A DNA stretch of 64,000 nucleotides from Psychrobacter sp. AH5 (GCF_040371085.1 NZ_JAMBMT010000001.1:2903973-2967972); one strand, 5' to 3'; numbered from the stretch's first letter, positions 28,862 to 38,973 are shown. The notes: a model not told the origin generated them from the sequence alone. Translations and numbers: made by a program.

Positions 28862-28891
28862 ACTATACGGTTATCGACAGGTCGTTGTCAA
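28862..28891 (-). promoter_or_regulatory. Strong sigma-70 promoter of rho
   Basis: Minus-strand consensus -35 TTGACA (28886-28891) and -10 TATAGT (28862-28867) separated by 18 bases. It lies downstream of the trxA terminator, giving a rho leader of about 330 nt, in which a GTTTTTT/AAAAAAC hairpin is visible near 28790-28815. Rho genes are commonly autoregulated in such leaders. Confidence 0.7.
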
Positions 28892-28943
28892 TTATTTTTG
28901 TTCAAAAACACAGCAAAATAGTTTTTTTGCTCAAAAAGGAAGC

Positions 28944-28978
28944 AAAAAGCCATTATTGGTTATCAATAATGACTTTTT
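28944..28978 (-). terminator. Rho-independent terminator of trxA
   Basis: Minus-strand stem of CATTATTG/CAATAATG extended by AAAAAG/CTTTTT around one mismatch, with a 5-nt loop and trailing T-run. Confidence 0.75.
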
Positions 28979-29026
28979 GATTAATAGCTATCACCTATTA
29001 GTCTTAATAAGATTAGCTATTTAATG

Positions 29027-29353
29027 TTATAGATGCTTATCTAATACTTTCGCCAATTCTGCTTTTGGCTGTAGACCCATTACCGAATCTACTTTTTCGC
29101 CGTCTTTAAAGACAAATAAGGTTGGGATGTTACGAATACCAAAACGGCTAGCGGCTTGTGGGTTATTATCGACATCTACTTTGACGATTTTTACTTTCCC
29201 CTCATAATCAGCGGCTAAATCTTCTAAGATAGGAGCGATAGATTTGCAAGGACCACACCACGTTGCCCAAAAGTCTACTAATACAGGCATATCGGCTTGT
29301 AGAACGTCTTTATCAAAATCGGTATCAGTAGTATTAACGATTAAATCTGACAT
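29027..29353 (-). CDS. trxA: Thioredoxin
   Basis: The 108-residue protein has the active-site ATWCGPCKSIAP (residues about 30-41), the conserved VDVDNNPQAASRFGIRNIPTL with its cis-Pro, and a final helix. It reduces protein disulfides in the cytoplasm. It lies upstream of rho as in E. coli, but with its own terminator. GAGAGAAAAAC precedes the ATG. Confidence 0.97.
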   Translation of the reverse strand: MSDLIVNTTDTDFDKDVLQADMPVLVDFWATWCGPCKSIAPILEDLAADYEGKVKIVKVDVDNNPQAASRFGIRNIPTLFVFKDGEKVDSVMGLQPKAELAKVLDKHL

Positions 29354-29601
29354 AGTTTTTCTCTCTTTTTATTAGCTTTATAGCGCTTAATAACAAAGCT
29401 TATTGCTGTTATATTAAAGGCTATAGATAAGTAAGCGCGAATGAATTTATGCCGACATAGTAACATATTTGCTGACCCTTGACAGAGCCTAGGCGGTTAA
29501 AATGTTTAACTATTAATATTAATACAATCAATCGAAACACAAGGATACAGACCAGCCCTCTTACTCCTATTCCACTATAAATTATATAAGTTAGATTATT
29601 T

Positions 29602-30378
29602 ATGCTCTTTACCGAAGATGAAACCTTAGCGCTTAATGAAGAAGAAAAGAACCGTCCTGTTGAGTTTTTTCAGCACTTTGCTGAGTCGATTACTGTCTTT
29701 GAGGACGATGATATTTGGGTAGTTGATAAGCCGGCAGGCCTGCTTAGTGTCGATGGCAGAACGCTAAAAGTGAGCTTATTATCACGGCTTGAGCGCGTCA
29801 ATCCAGCGGTCAAGTTGATTCATCGCTTAGATATGGATACCTCAGGATTGCTTATTTTTGGCAAAAACGCTGCTGCGCAAACTCATATTAGTAAACAGTT
29901 TATCGCGCGCTTACCACAAAAAATGTATCAAGCTAGAGTGTTTGGCAAGTGGCAAGATGTTGGCGCGATTGGCAAGATATCAGCGCCAGTGCGTTATGAG
30001 CCAAGCCTAAAGCCGCGCCATATCGTCGATCCTGATTGGCCAAAAAACGCCTTGACTCATTATGAAGTATTGGCACACGAAACCCTTAGCAATCAAAGAA
30101 AGAAAAATGAAAGCACAGATAAAAAAAGCTTAGAGGACAAAAACGACCAGCAGGCACAAATCGTCACTCGTGTCGCGCTCAAGCCTATTACCGGACGTAG
30201 CCATCAGTTACGCGTGCACATGGTACATATCGCTCATGTAATCATTGGCGATCCGATTTATGCTGAAGGGGAGGCGCTAACGATTGTACCGCGTCTTAAC
30301 TTACATGCTCAGCAATTACGGCTGAAACATCCGGTATTAGAAGCTTGGATGGATTGGGAAAGTCCCACTCCTTTTTAA
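29602..30378 (+). CDS. rluA: RluA-family 23S rRNA/tRNA pseudouridine synthase
   Basis: 258 residues. Catalytic motif HRLDMDTSGLLIF with the essential Asp (residue about 78), KPAGLLSVDGR near 45, and LKPITGRSHQLRVHM with HVIIGDPIYAEG near the C-terminus match RluA of E. coli closely, which modifies U746 in 23S rRNA and U32 in some tRNAs. A 30-residue Lys/Asp-rich insert (QRKKNESTDKKSLEDKND) before the final motif is unusual. No S4 domain, as expected for RluA. The next gene starts 29 bases later. Confidence 0.82.
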   Translation: MLFTEDETLALNEEEKNRPVEFFQHFAESITVFEDDDIWVVDKPAGLLSVDGRTLKVSLLSRLERVNPAVKLIHRLDMDTSGLLIFGKNAAAQTHISKQFIARLPQKMYQARVFGKWQDVGAIGKISAPVRYEPSLKPRHIVDPDWPKNALTHYEVLAHETLSNQRKKNESTDKKSLEDKNDQQAQIVTRVALKPITGRSHQLRVHMVHIAHVIIGDPIYAEGEALTIVPRLNLHAQQLRLKHPVLEAWMDWESPTPF

Positions 30379-30407
30379 ATTATAGGTATTTTTACAAGGA
30401 TTGTCTC

Positions 30408-32069
30408 ATGATTAACATTGCTAAAGCTAAGAGCAGCATTAAAGATAGTCTCAAAGATCGTCTTACGCATAATAAGTCTACAGCTGACCACAGTACTACT
30501 ACAAGCCAGCCTCAAGCGGTAGACTGTGAGCTGTTAATCATTGGGGCCGGTATCGCTGGTATTGGTATGGCGAGCCGTCTACAACAGTATGACAATAAAG
30601 CGCTATTTAAGGACAAAGCTGATAATAAAAAAACCGATAGCGCAGCCAACAGCCAAGCGAAGGCTACAGAGCGTTTTATACTATTAGAGAAGCGTGCGGA
30701 CTTGGGCGGTACTTGGGATTTATTTAACTACCCAGGTATTCGCTCTGACTCTGATGCGCTGACTTTTGGCTATAGCTTTCGGCCTTGGCTTGATCACAAA
30801 ATGCTCGTCAATGGCAAAGCTATAAAAAGCTATATTGCCGATACCGCTGCTGAATTCGATGTCGCCCGTCATATCCGCTATCGTCATGAAGCAAAGCAGT
30901 TGTCATGGTCAAGTGAGGATAAACAATGGACAGCGACTATTACTAATCTGGCAACGGATGACACGCTCACTTTAACCGCCAATTTTATCGTCGGCGCTAC
31001 GGGTTATTATAACTTTGAGCAAGGCTACAAACCGCATTTCACTGCTGAAAAAGATTTTAAGGGTCAAATCGTTCATCCGCAGCAATGGCAGGATATCGAT
31101 TATGATAATAAAAAGCTGCTCATCATCGGTAGCGGAGCCACGGCAATGACATTGCTACCAGCTCTCGTTGATGACAGTGCCTCGCAGCAGGCAAGTCATG
31201 TCACTATGCTGCAGCGCTCGCCCACTTATGTCGCAAGTGTGCCAGCTGATGATTATGCTATGGAAAAACTATCCGGTAAGCGCTCGCCTTTATCAAAGCA
31301 GCAAGCCTACAAGCTAGTACGTGCTCGTAACGTGCTAATGCAGCAAGCGACTTATCGAGCTTCGCTTTATGCGCCAAAGATTATGAAAGCGCTTATGAAA
31401 CAAGGGGTAAAAAAAGAGCTTAAAGGCAGTGATATCGATATAAAACACTTCTCGCCTGATTATAATCCGTGGGATCAGCGCGTTTGTGCGGTGCCAGATA
31501 GTGATTTTTTTAAGGCGCTACAAAGCGGTCGCGCAGAAGTCGTTACTGACGAGATAGAGCGATTTACACCGACGGGTGTTTTATTAAAATCAGGTAAAGC
31601 GCTTGAGGCGGATATTATCGTCACGGCAACCGGTCTTAATTTACAAGTATTGGGCGGTGCTGAGCTGATTGTCGATGGACAAAAGGTCGATATAGGCAAA
31701 CGCATGACATACAAGGCGGTATTGATAGAGGGCGTACCGAATATGGCAGTGCTGTTCGGTTATACCAATGCTTCGTGGACGCTAAAGATAGATTTAGCTT
31801 GTCAGTATCTACTACGGCTTATCGGCTATATGAATAAGCAGGGTTATCAGGTCGCTATCCCAAAAGCGCAAACCAGTAACGAGACAGTACAAATCCAAGC
31901 GGATACCGTTATGGGCGCATTAAGCTCAGGATATGTTTATCGGGCTAAAGAGGTGCTACCTAAGCAAGGCGACCGTTATCCATGGCAGGTAATGAATAAC
32001 TATCTAACAGATCGCCTTATGCTCAAATATCGCAAAATTGATGATAAGTGGCTGCGCTTTAAACGCTAA
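30408..32069 (+). CDS. FAD-dependent monooxygenase (Baeyer-Villiger/EthA-like)
   Basis: 553-residue class B flavoprotein monooxygenase. FAD site GAGIAGIGMA at about residue 46, GGTWDLFNYPGIRSDSD (family signature), the fingerprint FKGQIVHPQQW (FxGxxxHxxxW) and NADPH site IIGSGATAM. A charged insert precedes the GG(T)W motif. Related enzymes oxidise ketones or thioamides; the substrate here is unknown. I chose the ATG at 30408 with AAGGA upstream; the frame is open further into rluA. Confidence 0.87.
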   Translation: MINIAKAKSSIKDSLKDRLTHNKSTADHSTTTSQPQAVDCELLIIGAGIAGIGMASRLQQYDNKALFKDKADNKKTDSAANSQAKATERFILLEKRADLGGTWDLFNYPGIRSDSDALTFGYSFRPWLDHKMLVNGKAIKSYIADTAAEFDVARHIRYRHEAKQLSWSSEDKQWTATITNLATDDTLTLTANFIVGATGYYNFEQGYKPHFTAEKDFKGQIVHPQQWQDIDYDNKKLLIIGSGATAMTLLPALVDDSASQQASHVTMLQRSPTYVASVPADDYAMEKLSGKRSPLSKQQAYKLVRARNVLMQQATYRASLYAPKIMKALMKQGVKKELKGSDIDIKHFSPDYNPWDQRVCAVPDSDFFKALQSGRAEVVTDEIERFTPTGVLLKSGKALEADIIVTATGLNLQVLGGAELIVDGQKVDIGKRMTYKAVLIEGVPNMAVLFGYTNASWTLKIDLACQYLLRLIGYMNKQGYQVAIPKAQTSNETVQIQADTVMGALSSGYVYRAKEVLPKQGDRYPWQVMNNYLTDRLMLKYRKIDDKWLRFKR

Positions 32070-32100
32070 CCTCTTTTAAATTCATATAACCGCTTTATTT

Positions 32101-33045
32101 TCAACTGGCTATAGCTACAAATTCGCTAACTTGTTTGCTCAGTATTTGCCACAGCTTTATCTGCGCGCTCTTACTGCCCCAAGCGTTATGCGGACTAAAA
32201 ATCACGCGCGGATGATCTTTTAAAGTGAGCAATGGATCATCACTAGTAATCGGCTCTACTTCAAAAACGTCACTAGCATAGCCGATAATTTGCTCGCTAT
32301 TCACCGCCTCAGTAAGCGCTTGGCTATCGACAATACCGCCGCGTGCGACATTGACTAGTAACGGCTGCTTATTCATTTTGGCTAGAGTCTCTTTATTAAT
32401 TAAGTGCTGAGTTTGCTCATTTAATGGACAATGTAGACTGATAACATCGCAGCTGGCAAGCACCTCATCAAAAGCGCTATAGTCACTATTACGGGGCTCT
32501 TTGCCTTGATGCTCCGCCCATAATACAGTCATACCAAAAGCGCGAGCAATGTCAGTCACGCGCTTACCGATAGTACCGACACCGATAATACCAAGCGTTT
32601 TATCTTCCAAATCTATTAGCGACACATCTAATAGACAAAAACTGCCATCATCACGCCATGTGCCATCAACGACTTTTTGATGATAATAAATACCCGCGCG
32701 CATTGCATTTAGCATCAGCATAAAGGTGTGTTCTGGCACACTTTTTACCGCGTAGCCTGCCACGTTATACAAAGTGACGTTATGCTCATCGCAAGCCTGC
32801 TTATCGACATTATTGATACCAGTAGCGGTCAGTTGAATGAGTTTTAGCTTAGGCAGCTTTGCGATAACGGCGGCGCTGATTTGTACTTTATTAACAAAGA
32901 TAATATCAGCATCTTGGCAGCGCTCAATAATAAGCGCGTCTTCTTGCGGCGTATCGTCATAAGTCACATAATCGCTGATACCCTTTGGTGCTGGTAGCTC
33001 AATATCATCAGAAAAAGTCGCCATATCCAAAAATACTGCTTTCAT
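32101..33045 (-). CDS. D-2-hydroxyacid dehydrogenase (glycerate/hydroxypyruvate type)
   Basis: 314-residue NAD(P)-dependent dehydrogenase. Rossmann motif GIIGVGTIGKRV at about residue 148, then catalytic Arg in VNVARGGIVDSQAL, Glu in DVFEVEP and His in SPHNAWGS, all in the proper order. Closest in look to glycerate/hydroxypyruvate reductases (HprA-like). The exact substrate cannot be told. Divergent from rapA. Confidence 0.88.
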   Translation of the reverse strand: MKAVFLDMATFSDDIELPAPKGISDYVTYDDTPQEDALIIERCQDADIIFVNKVQISAAVIAKLPKLKLIQLTATGINNVDKQACDEHNVTLYNVAGYAVKSVPEHTFMLMLNAMRAGIYYHQKVVDGTWRDDGSFCLLDVSLIDLEDKTLGIIGVGTIGKRVTDIARAFGMTVLWAEHQGKEPRNSDYSAFDEVLASCDVISLHCPLNEQTQHLINKETLAKMNKQPLLVNVARGGIVDSQALTEAVNSEQIIGYASDVFEVEPITSDDPLLTLKDHPRVIFSPHNAWGSKSAQIKLWQILSKQVSEFVAIAS

Positions 33046-33351
33046 AGTAAGTCCCTTTTATTAAATCTCTATTAAACGCATCTATTGTTAATTAGTCCCT
33101 AATGTATCATGACCTTTGAGATATAAACACCAAATCTCTGAACATAAATAAGCTAAGCGATGGCTTGATAATAAGCTCTTGAAAAACTCATTTAGCGCAC
33201 TCATCTAACCGCTAACGTTATATAATAGTGCCAATTTCAGTTATGGGGCTTTGCTAATGAAAAGCTTGATAGCTAAATAGTAGTAATTATTTTATAACCC
33301 CCTTTATCACATTCTATTTTCTTATCATTTAAGGTCAAAAGATACCGCCCT
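33046..33351. other. Divergent intergenic region between the dehydrogenase gene and rapA
   Basis: About 305 bases. A TATAAT at 33221-33226 is a good -10 for rapA but no matching -35 is visible. Nothing else recognisable. Confidence 0.4.
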
Positions 33352-36252
33352 ATGACTATTTCTACCGCCTCATTACTCAGTAGCGAATTCGCTGTTGGTC
33401 AACGTTTTTTATCCGATACGGAGTCCGAATTGGGCTTGGGGGTGGTCGTCGATGTCGATGATCGCTGTGTGCACATCTTGTTTCCGCAAAGTGAAGAGAC
33501 GCGCGTTTACGCCAAAAACTCCGCGCCACTATCAAGAGTAGTGTTCAAAGTGGGTGATAGTATCTCTGATCAACAAGGTCAGAGCTATACTGTCACAGAT
33601 GTCACTGAGGTGATGGGCGTGCTCAAATATAGTGTTGAGGACGATGAAAAAGGCGTCGAAGTCAAACCTATTATGGAAACGCGCTTGGCGGCTAATATTA
33701 CTTTGGCTAAACCTCTTGAGCGTCTACTAGCAGGCCGCATTGAGCGCAGTGATTGGTATGATTTGCGCCAAGATATTTTGCGTATGCAATCAGCGCTAGC
33801 CGGTCATCCGCTCAAAGGTCTCATGGGCGCGCGTGTCGATATTATTGAACATCAGCTTTATATTGCTCACGAAGTCGGTAAGCGTATCGCTCCGCGCGTC
33901 TTGCTTGCTGATGAAGTCGGCCTTGGCAAAACCATTGAGGCTGGCTTGATTATCCATCAGCAGCTATTAACAGGTAAAGCGGAGCGCGTATTGATACTAG
34001 TGCCTGATAGCTTGCAGTATCAGTGGATGATTGAGCTGCGCCGCCGTTTTAACCTGAACTTTGCCTTATTTGATCTAGTGCGTACCGCTGCGATAAAAGA
34101 GCACGATCCTGAACAAAACGTCTTTGCCACTGAGCAGTGTATTATCGCTGGTATGGATTTATTACTCGATCATCACGATCTTTATGAGCAAGCGATAGAA
34201 GCAGGCTTTGATCTATTAGTGGTTGATGAAGCCCATCATCTGCATTGGGATGAAGCGCAAGGCGGTAATGATAAATATGAGCTAATAGCGGATTTTGCTA
34301 ATGAGACTCCAGGGGTGATGCTATTGACCGCCACTCCTGAGCAATTAGGGGCGCAAAGTCACTTTGCCCGCTTGCGTCTACTTGATCCTGATCGTTTCGA
34401 TGATTTGGATGAATTTATTAACAGTCAAGACGCTTTTGCTGAGACGGCGGCTGTCGCTAGTATTCTAATAGAAGATAAGCCACTAAGCACGGGTCAAATC
34501 GGCGCTTTGAGTCATCTGCTCGATATCAGTATTGATGAGCTTGCCGCTATCAATGAAGATGACAAACTGCGGACTTATGCGTTAAATGAGCTGCTAGATC
34601 GTCACGGTACTGGGCGCGTATTATTCCGTAATACGCGCGAAAGTGTCAAAGGCTTCTATGGTCGCACAAGCCGAGCACACCCACTGCCGCTGCCAGAAGC
34701 TTGGATCGACAGCTATCAAACCAATGGCAAACTGCGTGAGCAGCTATGGGGCGAGGAAAATCAGCCCGATGGCGGCTGGCTTGAGGACGACCCGCGCGTA
34801 CCTTGGCTGATCGATATTCTAAAAGGCGAGCTCAAGCACGAAAAGGTACTGCTTATCGCTCGTAGTGGCGCAACCGTTGAGAGCTTAGAGGCGGTACTGC
34901 GTCTACATGCTGGTATTAAGACCGCTATCTTTACTGAGCAGATGACGCTGCTTGAGCGCGACCAAGCCTCAGCGTTCTTTGCCGATTTGGAGGGCGCGCA
35001 GATACTACTATGCTCGGAGATTGGTTCAGAGGGTCGTAACTTTCAGTTTGCAAGCCAGCTTATTCTTTGGGACTTGCCAGCCAATCCTGATACTTTAGAG
35101 CAGCGTATTGGTCGCCTAGATCGTATTGGCCAGACTCAGCAAATCACCTTGCACGTGCCCTATGTTGAAGGCACAGCGCAGGAGCGTCTATACCACTGGT
35201 ATAACAGCGCGCTAAATATGTTTAATCAAATCTCGCCAACCGCTCAAAGCGTGCAAGAAGAATATATCCAAACCTTAAAGCCGCTGCTAGAAGGCGCTGA
35301 TACAGCGGACAATCAGCAAGCGCTACAAGCGGTCATCGCTGAAGCTAAGCAAACGCGTTTAGGGTTAGAGGCACAGCTGCAAGCGGGACGCGATCGTCTG
35401 CTTGAGTACAACTCTTGCCGTCCGCGCGTCGCCGGACGCATCAAAGACGCTATGCAAGATTTTGACAAACATAACCTGCTGCCAAAGTTCGTTGAGCGTT
35501 TTTTGGCCTCCGCTAACATTGATCATAGCGTACAGCGTGATGGCTCATGGGTCATAACCCCGATTGATAGTACTGAGATTAGCGAGTATATCGAGAGCTT
35601 GCCTCTTGGTGAAGATGGCATGACTTTGACCTTTGAGCGCAAGCTGGCTTTGCAGCGCGAAGAGATTGACTTTATCACCCATGAGCATCCGCTGATGCGC
35701 GCAATCTATGAGCTGGCGAGTACCAGCACCTTTGGTAATACCACGGTTGGTATGCTCAAAAGCGCCGCTATGCCACAAGGCACAGTGCTGCTTGAGATTA
35801 ACTTTCGGGTCGAGACTATCGCGCCAAAATTGCTTAATCTACCAGCGACTCTACCCACGCAAAATATTCGCGTGTTTATGAGCGAGCAAGGTAGCGATCT
35901 ATCAAGCCGTATTAGCTCAGAGATGATTATGCCGCATATTGAGCGCTTAGATAATAATCGTGCAAGGCAAGTGATTAAAGCGCGCGGCGATATCATTGAG
36001 CAGCGCTATTATGAAGCCGAAGAGATTGCTCGCAGTCAGCTAACACAGATTGGCGTGCAAGCAAGTGAGCGTTTTAGTCAGCAGTGGTCGCGTGAGATTA
36101 AGCGTCTCAAGCATCTGCAAACGATTAATCCTAACGTGCGCTTAGAGGAGATTGAGCGCTTAGAGCAGCTGCAAGCACAAGGTAAGCAAGCGCTAGCAAA
36201 CTTATCGCTAGTGCCAGACTCTATACGTATATTAGTCGCGGTAAAACCCTAA
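33352..36252 (+). CDS. rapA: RNA polymerase-associated ATPase RapA
   Basis: Swi2/Snf2-family ATPase that recycles RNA polymerase. The 966-residue protein matches the family: N-terminal Tudor-like domain (FAVGQRFLSDTESELGLGVV), Walker A LADEVGLGKTIEAG, DEAH box VVDEAHHLHW, SAT-like LTATPEQLG, and the C-lobe motifs CSEIGSEGRNFQFA and QRIGRLDRIGQTQ. The long C-terminal domain is also full length. Followed by a clear terminator. Confidence 0.97.
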   Translation: MTISTASLLSSEFAVGQRFLSDTESELGLGVVVDVDDRCVHILFPQSEETRVYAKNSAPLSRVVFKVGDSISDQQGQSYTVTDVTEVMGVLKYSVEDDEKGVEVKPIMETRLAANITLAKPLERLLAGRIERSDWYDLRQDILRMQSALAGHPLKGLMGARVDIIEHQLYIAHEVGKRIAPRVLLADEVGLGKTIEAGLIIHQQLLTGKAERVLILVPDSLQYQWMIELRRRFNLNFALFDLVRTAAIKEHDPEQNVFATEQCIIAGMDLLLDHHDLYEQAIEAGFDLLVVDEAHHLHWDEAQGGNDKYELIADFANETPGVMLLTATPEQLGAQSHFARLRLLDPDRFDDLDEFINSQDAFAETAAVASILIEDKPLSTGQIGALSHLLDISIDELAAINEDDKLRTYALNELLDRHGTGRVLFRNTRESVKGFYGRTSRAHPLPLPEAWIDSYQTNGKLREQLWGEENQPDGGWLEDDPRVPWLIDILKGELKHEKVLLIARSGATVESLEAVLRLHAGIKTAIFTEQMTLLERDQASAFFADLEGAQILLCSEIGSEGRNFQFASQLILWDLPANPDTLEQRIGRLDRIGQTQQITLHVPYVEGTAQERLYHWYNSALNMFNQISPTAQSVQEEYIQTLKPLLEGADTADNQQALQAVIAEAKQTRLGLEAQLQAGRDRLLEYNSCRPRVAGRIKDAMQDFDKHNLLPKFVERFLASANIDHSVQRDGSWVITPIDSTEISEYIESLPLGEDGMTLTFERKLALQREEIDFITHEHPLMRAIYELASTSTFGNTTVGMLKSAAMPQGTVLLEINFRVETIAPKLLNLPATLPTQNIRVFMSEQGSDLSSRISSEMIMPHIERLDNNRARQVIKARGDIIEQRYYEAEEIARSQLTQIGVQASERFSQQWSREIKRLKHLQTINPNVRLEEIERLEQLQAQGKQALANLSLVPDSIRILVAVKP

Positions 36253-36272
36253 CAGTAGAGGTAATACAAAAG

Positions 36273-36296
36273 AGGTGCTAAACAGCGCCTTTTTTT
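36273..36296 (+). terminator. Rho-independent terminator of rapA
   Basis: Stem AGGTGCT/AGCGCCT (one G-U pair), 4-nt loop, then seven T, 20 bases after the stop codon. Confidence 0.85.
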
Positions 36297-36518
36297 ATGA
36301 GAGGAAGATAAAAATGACTTAGCATTTTTTGTTATTAATTAAAAAATAATAGCACTCTGTCCAAACAGTCAGCATAATCCTAGCTGACAAGTATTACCTA
36401 ACTGGTCAAATAGGTATATATTGAGTAATATATTCAATCTTTAAAGCATTATAAAGTCATCAAAATGACAATAATACTCCTTGGCAAAGGTGGTTAAAAC
36501 ATAAGGAAACTTAACGTC

Positions 36519-37430
36519 ATGCCTGATATGTCTGATAACTTGCAACTCATTGATGATCTACTAGCGACAGTAACGCTGATCGAAGTCAGCCCTGATGTAT
36601 TTGAAGGGAAGAGTCACGATTATGTCGGCTCACGTATCTTTGGCGGGCAAGTACTGGCGCAAGCCATTATGGCTGCCGCCCACACCCTAAATGACGACAA
36701 GCCTTGTCACTCGCTGCACGGTTATTTTTTGCGTGGTGGCGATATCAATCAGCCAGTGATTTATCAAGTACGCCGATTGCGTGATGGGCGCAGCCTCTCA
36801 GCTCGTGAAGTTACCGCTATTCAATATAAGCAGGCGCGCGGCAAAGAGCCTATCGAGCAAGTGATATTTTCGATGATTGCTTCCTTCTCGCCGATAGAAG
36901 AGGGGCTTGAGTATCAAGAGAGTATGCCGGCTTATCCGCCGCCAGAGGATTTGGCCTCAGAGCAAGAGCTAAAAGATGAGCATGTCGGTAAGGTGCCAGA
37001 TGCCCTAAAAGCACGTTTTATGCGTCGTCGTCATGTGGAGATAAAACCGGTCAAACCGCGTGACCCTATTAACCCCATTCCCATGAAACCAAAGCAGGCT
37101 AATTGGCTGCGTATTCATCAATTAGGTATTCAGCCTGTGGCAATCCAGCAGGCGCTATTGGCTTTTTCATCCGATTTTTATCTAGTCGGTACAGGCTTGA
37201 TGTCGCATGGTATCAGCTTTATGACTAGCGGTTTGCAAGCGGCGAGTATCGATCACTCAATGCATTTTCACCGTCCGTTCGATCTCAATGATTGGCTGCT
37301 CTATGATATGTGGAGTGATACCACCTCAAGCTCAAAAGGTCTCAATCACGGTCAGTTTTGGCAAGATGGTAATCTAGTGGCTACTGTACAACAAGAAGGT
37401 CTGATGCGCCTCAGAGTGCCGAAGTCTTAA
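36519..37430 (+). CDS. tesB: Acyl-CoA thioesterase II
   Basis: 303-residue double-hotdog thioesterase. First hotdog with SRIFGGQVLAQAIMAA, second with AASIDHSMHFHRPF and SSKGLNHGQFWQDG, carrying the Asp/Thr-Ser/Gln catalytic positions of TesB. Hydrolyses medium to long acyl-CoA. There is a segment of about 30 residues between the hotdogs rich in Pro/Lys (VKPRDPINPIPMKPK). AAGGAAAC lies upstream of the ATG; the transcript stands alone. Confidence 0.93.
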   Translation: MPDMSDNLQLIDDLLATVTLIEVSPDVFEGKSHDYVGSRIFGGQVLAQAIMAAAHTLNDDKPCHSLHGYFLRGGDINQPVIYQVRRLRDGRSLSAREVTAIQYKQARGKEPIEQVIFSMIASFSPIEEGLEYQESMPAYPPPEDLASEQELKDEHVGKVPDALKARFMRRRHVEIKPVKPRDPINPIPMKPKQANWLRIHQLGIQPVAIQQALLAFSSDFYLVGTGLMSHGISFMTSGLQAASIDHSMHFHRPFDLNDWLLYDMWSDTTSSSKGLNHGQFWQDGNLVATVQQEGLMRLRVPKS

Positions 37431-37556
37431 TCTAAAATAGCTTTGTAAAATGTGTTTTAATTACTAGCTATTGACTTAATATCAGTGGTTGTGGGTTAGT
37501 AGTGTGGATTCTAAAAAATATTGAAATATTCGACGCTAATTTCTTAAGTTTAAGAT

Positions 37557-37695
37557 GCTGGGCTAAAGCGCCAGCCTACGGTATAACTTAGCTTGTTAGC
37601 AGAAAATATTTTTTGCAATAACCGATAATATACCAATTAATTTTAAGGTATAACAAACATAGGTGATGTCGTGTCGGCTGCGGCTTTAGCCCAGC
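37557..37695. repeat. Possible MITE-like element with 13-bp inverted ends
   Basis: GCTGGGCTAAAGC at 37557-37569 and its exact reverse complement at 37683-37695 bound a 139-bp AT-rich, non-coding stretch between tesB and mutY. Size and ends fit a small non-autonomous element, though no target duplication was recognised. The right end could alternatively be part of a large hairpin after tesB. Confidence 0.45.
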
Positions 37696-37716
37696 GTTAT
37701 TGGTAAATAGTTTGGC

Positions 37717-38973
37717 CTAAACCTGAATAATCTTAATCATAGCGCGCGGCAGTCCGAGACTATCGCACGCTTTTTGTTTATCCAACCATTTAAAAGCGAT
37801 ATCCGCTGCTGCAAGTTTCTCACCCAATTGGGCAATTTTTTCATCGTCAACAACTAACTTCTGCGGCTGCAAATACCAATGAAAATGCGTTAGCGAGTGC
37901 TTGATAGGGGCGTCGTCTAATAAAGTGTCGCTAATGGATTCCGCTACCAGTTTATTCTCTGCCAGCCACTCATTAATAATTTGCTCAGCAACGGTAAATT
38001 CGGCTTCATATACTTTGTCATTGCTACGTACTGCTAGTTTTTGTGATTGAGATTCTGAGGGTTTTGTTAATTCACTAGCCTCAACCTTTTCGACAAACTG
38101 CAATGGTAAACTCCATAAACCGCCCCAAATTCCAGTATCCGGACGTTGCAGCCATAATGTCTTACCCTCAGCATTTTTGATGATAAGCGCATTGCTAAAT
38201 TTACTTGGTTTGGGCTGCTTTTTTGCCTTAACCGGATAGTCCATCTCGCGCCCTTCAGCATGAGCGATACAATCGGCTTTTAACGGACATAACTGACAGC
38301 TCGGATTACGACGCACACAAAGCGTCGCACCCATATCCATCATCGCTTGTGCAAAGAGTCCTGAATGCTCTGTAGGCGTTAAGCGTACTGCTAACGCCCA
38401 TAGCTCTTTTGTGGTCGCAGATTTGGTGATATCGCCATCGATAGCTGCCCAGCGCGTCAGGACGCGTTTGACATTACCATCACAAATGACGCCGTATTTG
38501 TGTAAACCCATCGCCATAATCGCGCCAGCGGTGGAAGGTCCCACGCCTGCTATCGCCTCCCAACCTGCTAAAGTCTGCGGAAAGTTACTTGTCTGATTTA
38601 TGACCTCTACCAATTGTTTCGCGCCTTTATGCAAATTACGCGCGCGTGCATAGTAGCCCATACCTGCCCAATGCTCAGCGATTACCTCCCAATCCGCTGC
38701 CGCCAAATCCTGCACCGTTGGGAAAGACTCCATAAAACGGGCAAAGTAAGGGAGCACGGTCTTGACCTGCGTTTGTTGCAGCATAACTTCAGACAGCCAA
38801 ACGATATAAGGATTGGGCGTGTCGGTTTGGTGCTGCTGCCAAGGCAAATCATGGCGACCGTCGGTTTCGAACCAGTCGAGAAGACGCGGTGCGAAGGTGT
38901 TGAGCGATTGGGTAGAGTGAGGGAGGTTTTCTTCTGAATTATTAATTTTTGAGCTAGCGTTTGTTTGCGTCAT
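37717..38973 (-). CDS. mutY: A/G-specific adenine glycosylase
   Basis: Removes adenine mispaired with 8-oxoguanine. Motifs: WLSEVMLQQTQV with catalytic Glu, GVGPSTAGAI (helix-hairpin-helix), ICDGNVKRVL with catalytic Asp, 4Fe-4S cysteines in CVRRNPSCQLCPLKADC, and a C-terminal Nudix-like domain (SLTHFHWYLQPQKL). The ATG at 38973 gives a natural N-terminus; the upstream extension would run into the REP-like repeat, so I reject it. At 418 residues it is a little longer than the usual 350, mainly in the Nudix-side linker. Confidence 0.95.
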   Translation of the reverse strand: MTQTNASSKINNSEENLPHSTQSLNTFAPRLLDWFETDGRHDLPWQQHQTDTPNPYIVWLSEVMLQQTQVKTVLPYFARFMESFPTVQDLAAADWEVIAEHWAGMGYYARARNLHKGAKQLVEVINQTSNFPQTLAGWEAIAGVGPSTAGAIMAMGLHKYGVICDGNVKRVLTRWAAIDGDITKSATTKELWALAVRLTPTEHSGLFAQAMMDMGATLCVRRNPSCQLCPLKADCIAHAEGREMDYPVKAKKQPKPSKFSNALIIKNAEGKTLWLQRPDTGIWGGLWSLPLQFVEKVEASELTKPSESQSQKLAVRSNDKVYEAEFTVAEQIINEWLAENKLVAESISDTLLDDAPIKHSLTHFHWYLQPQKLVVDDEKIAQLGEKLAAADIAFKWLDKQKACDSLGLPRAMIKIIQV

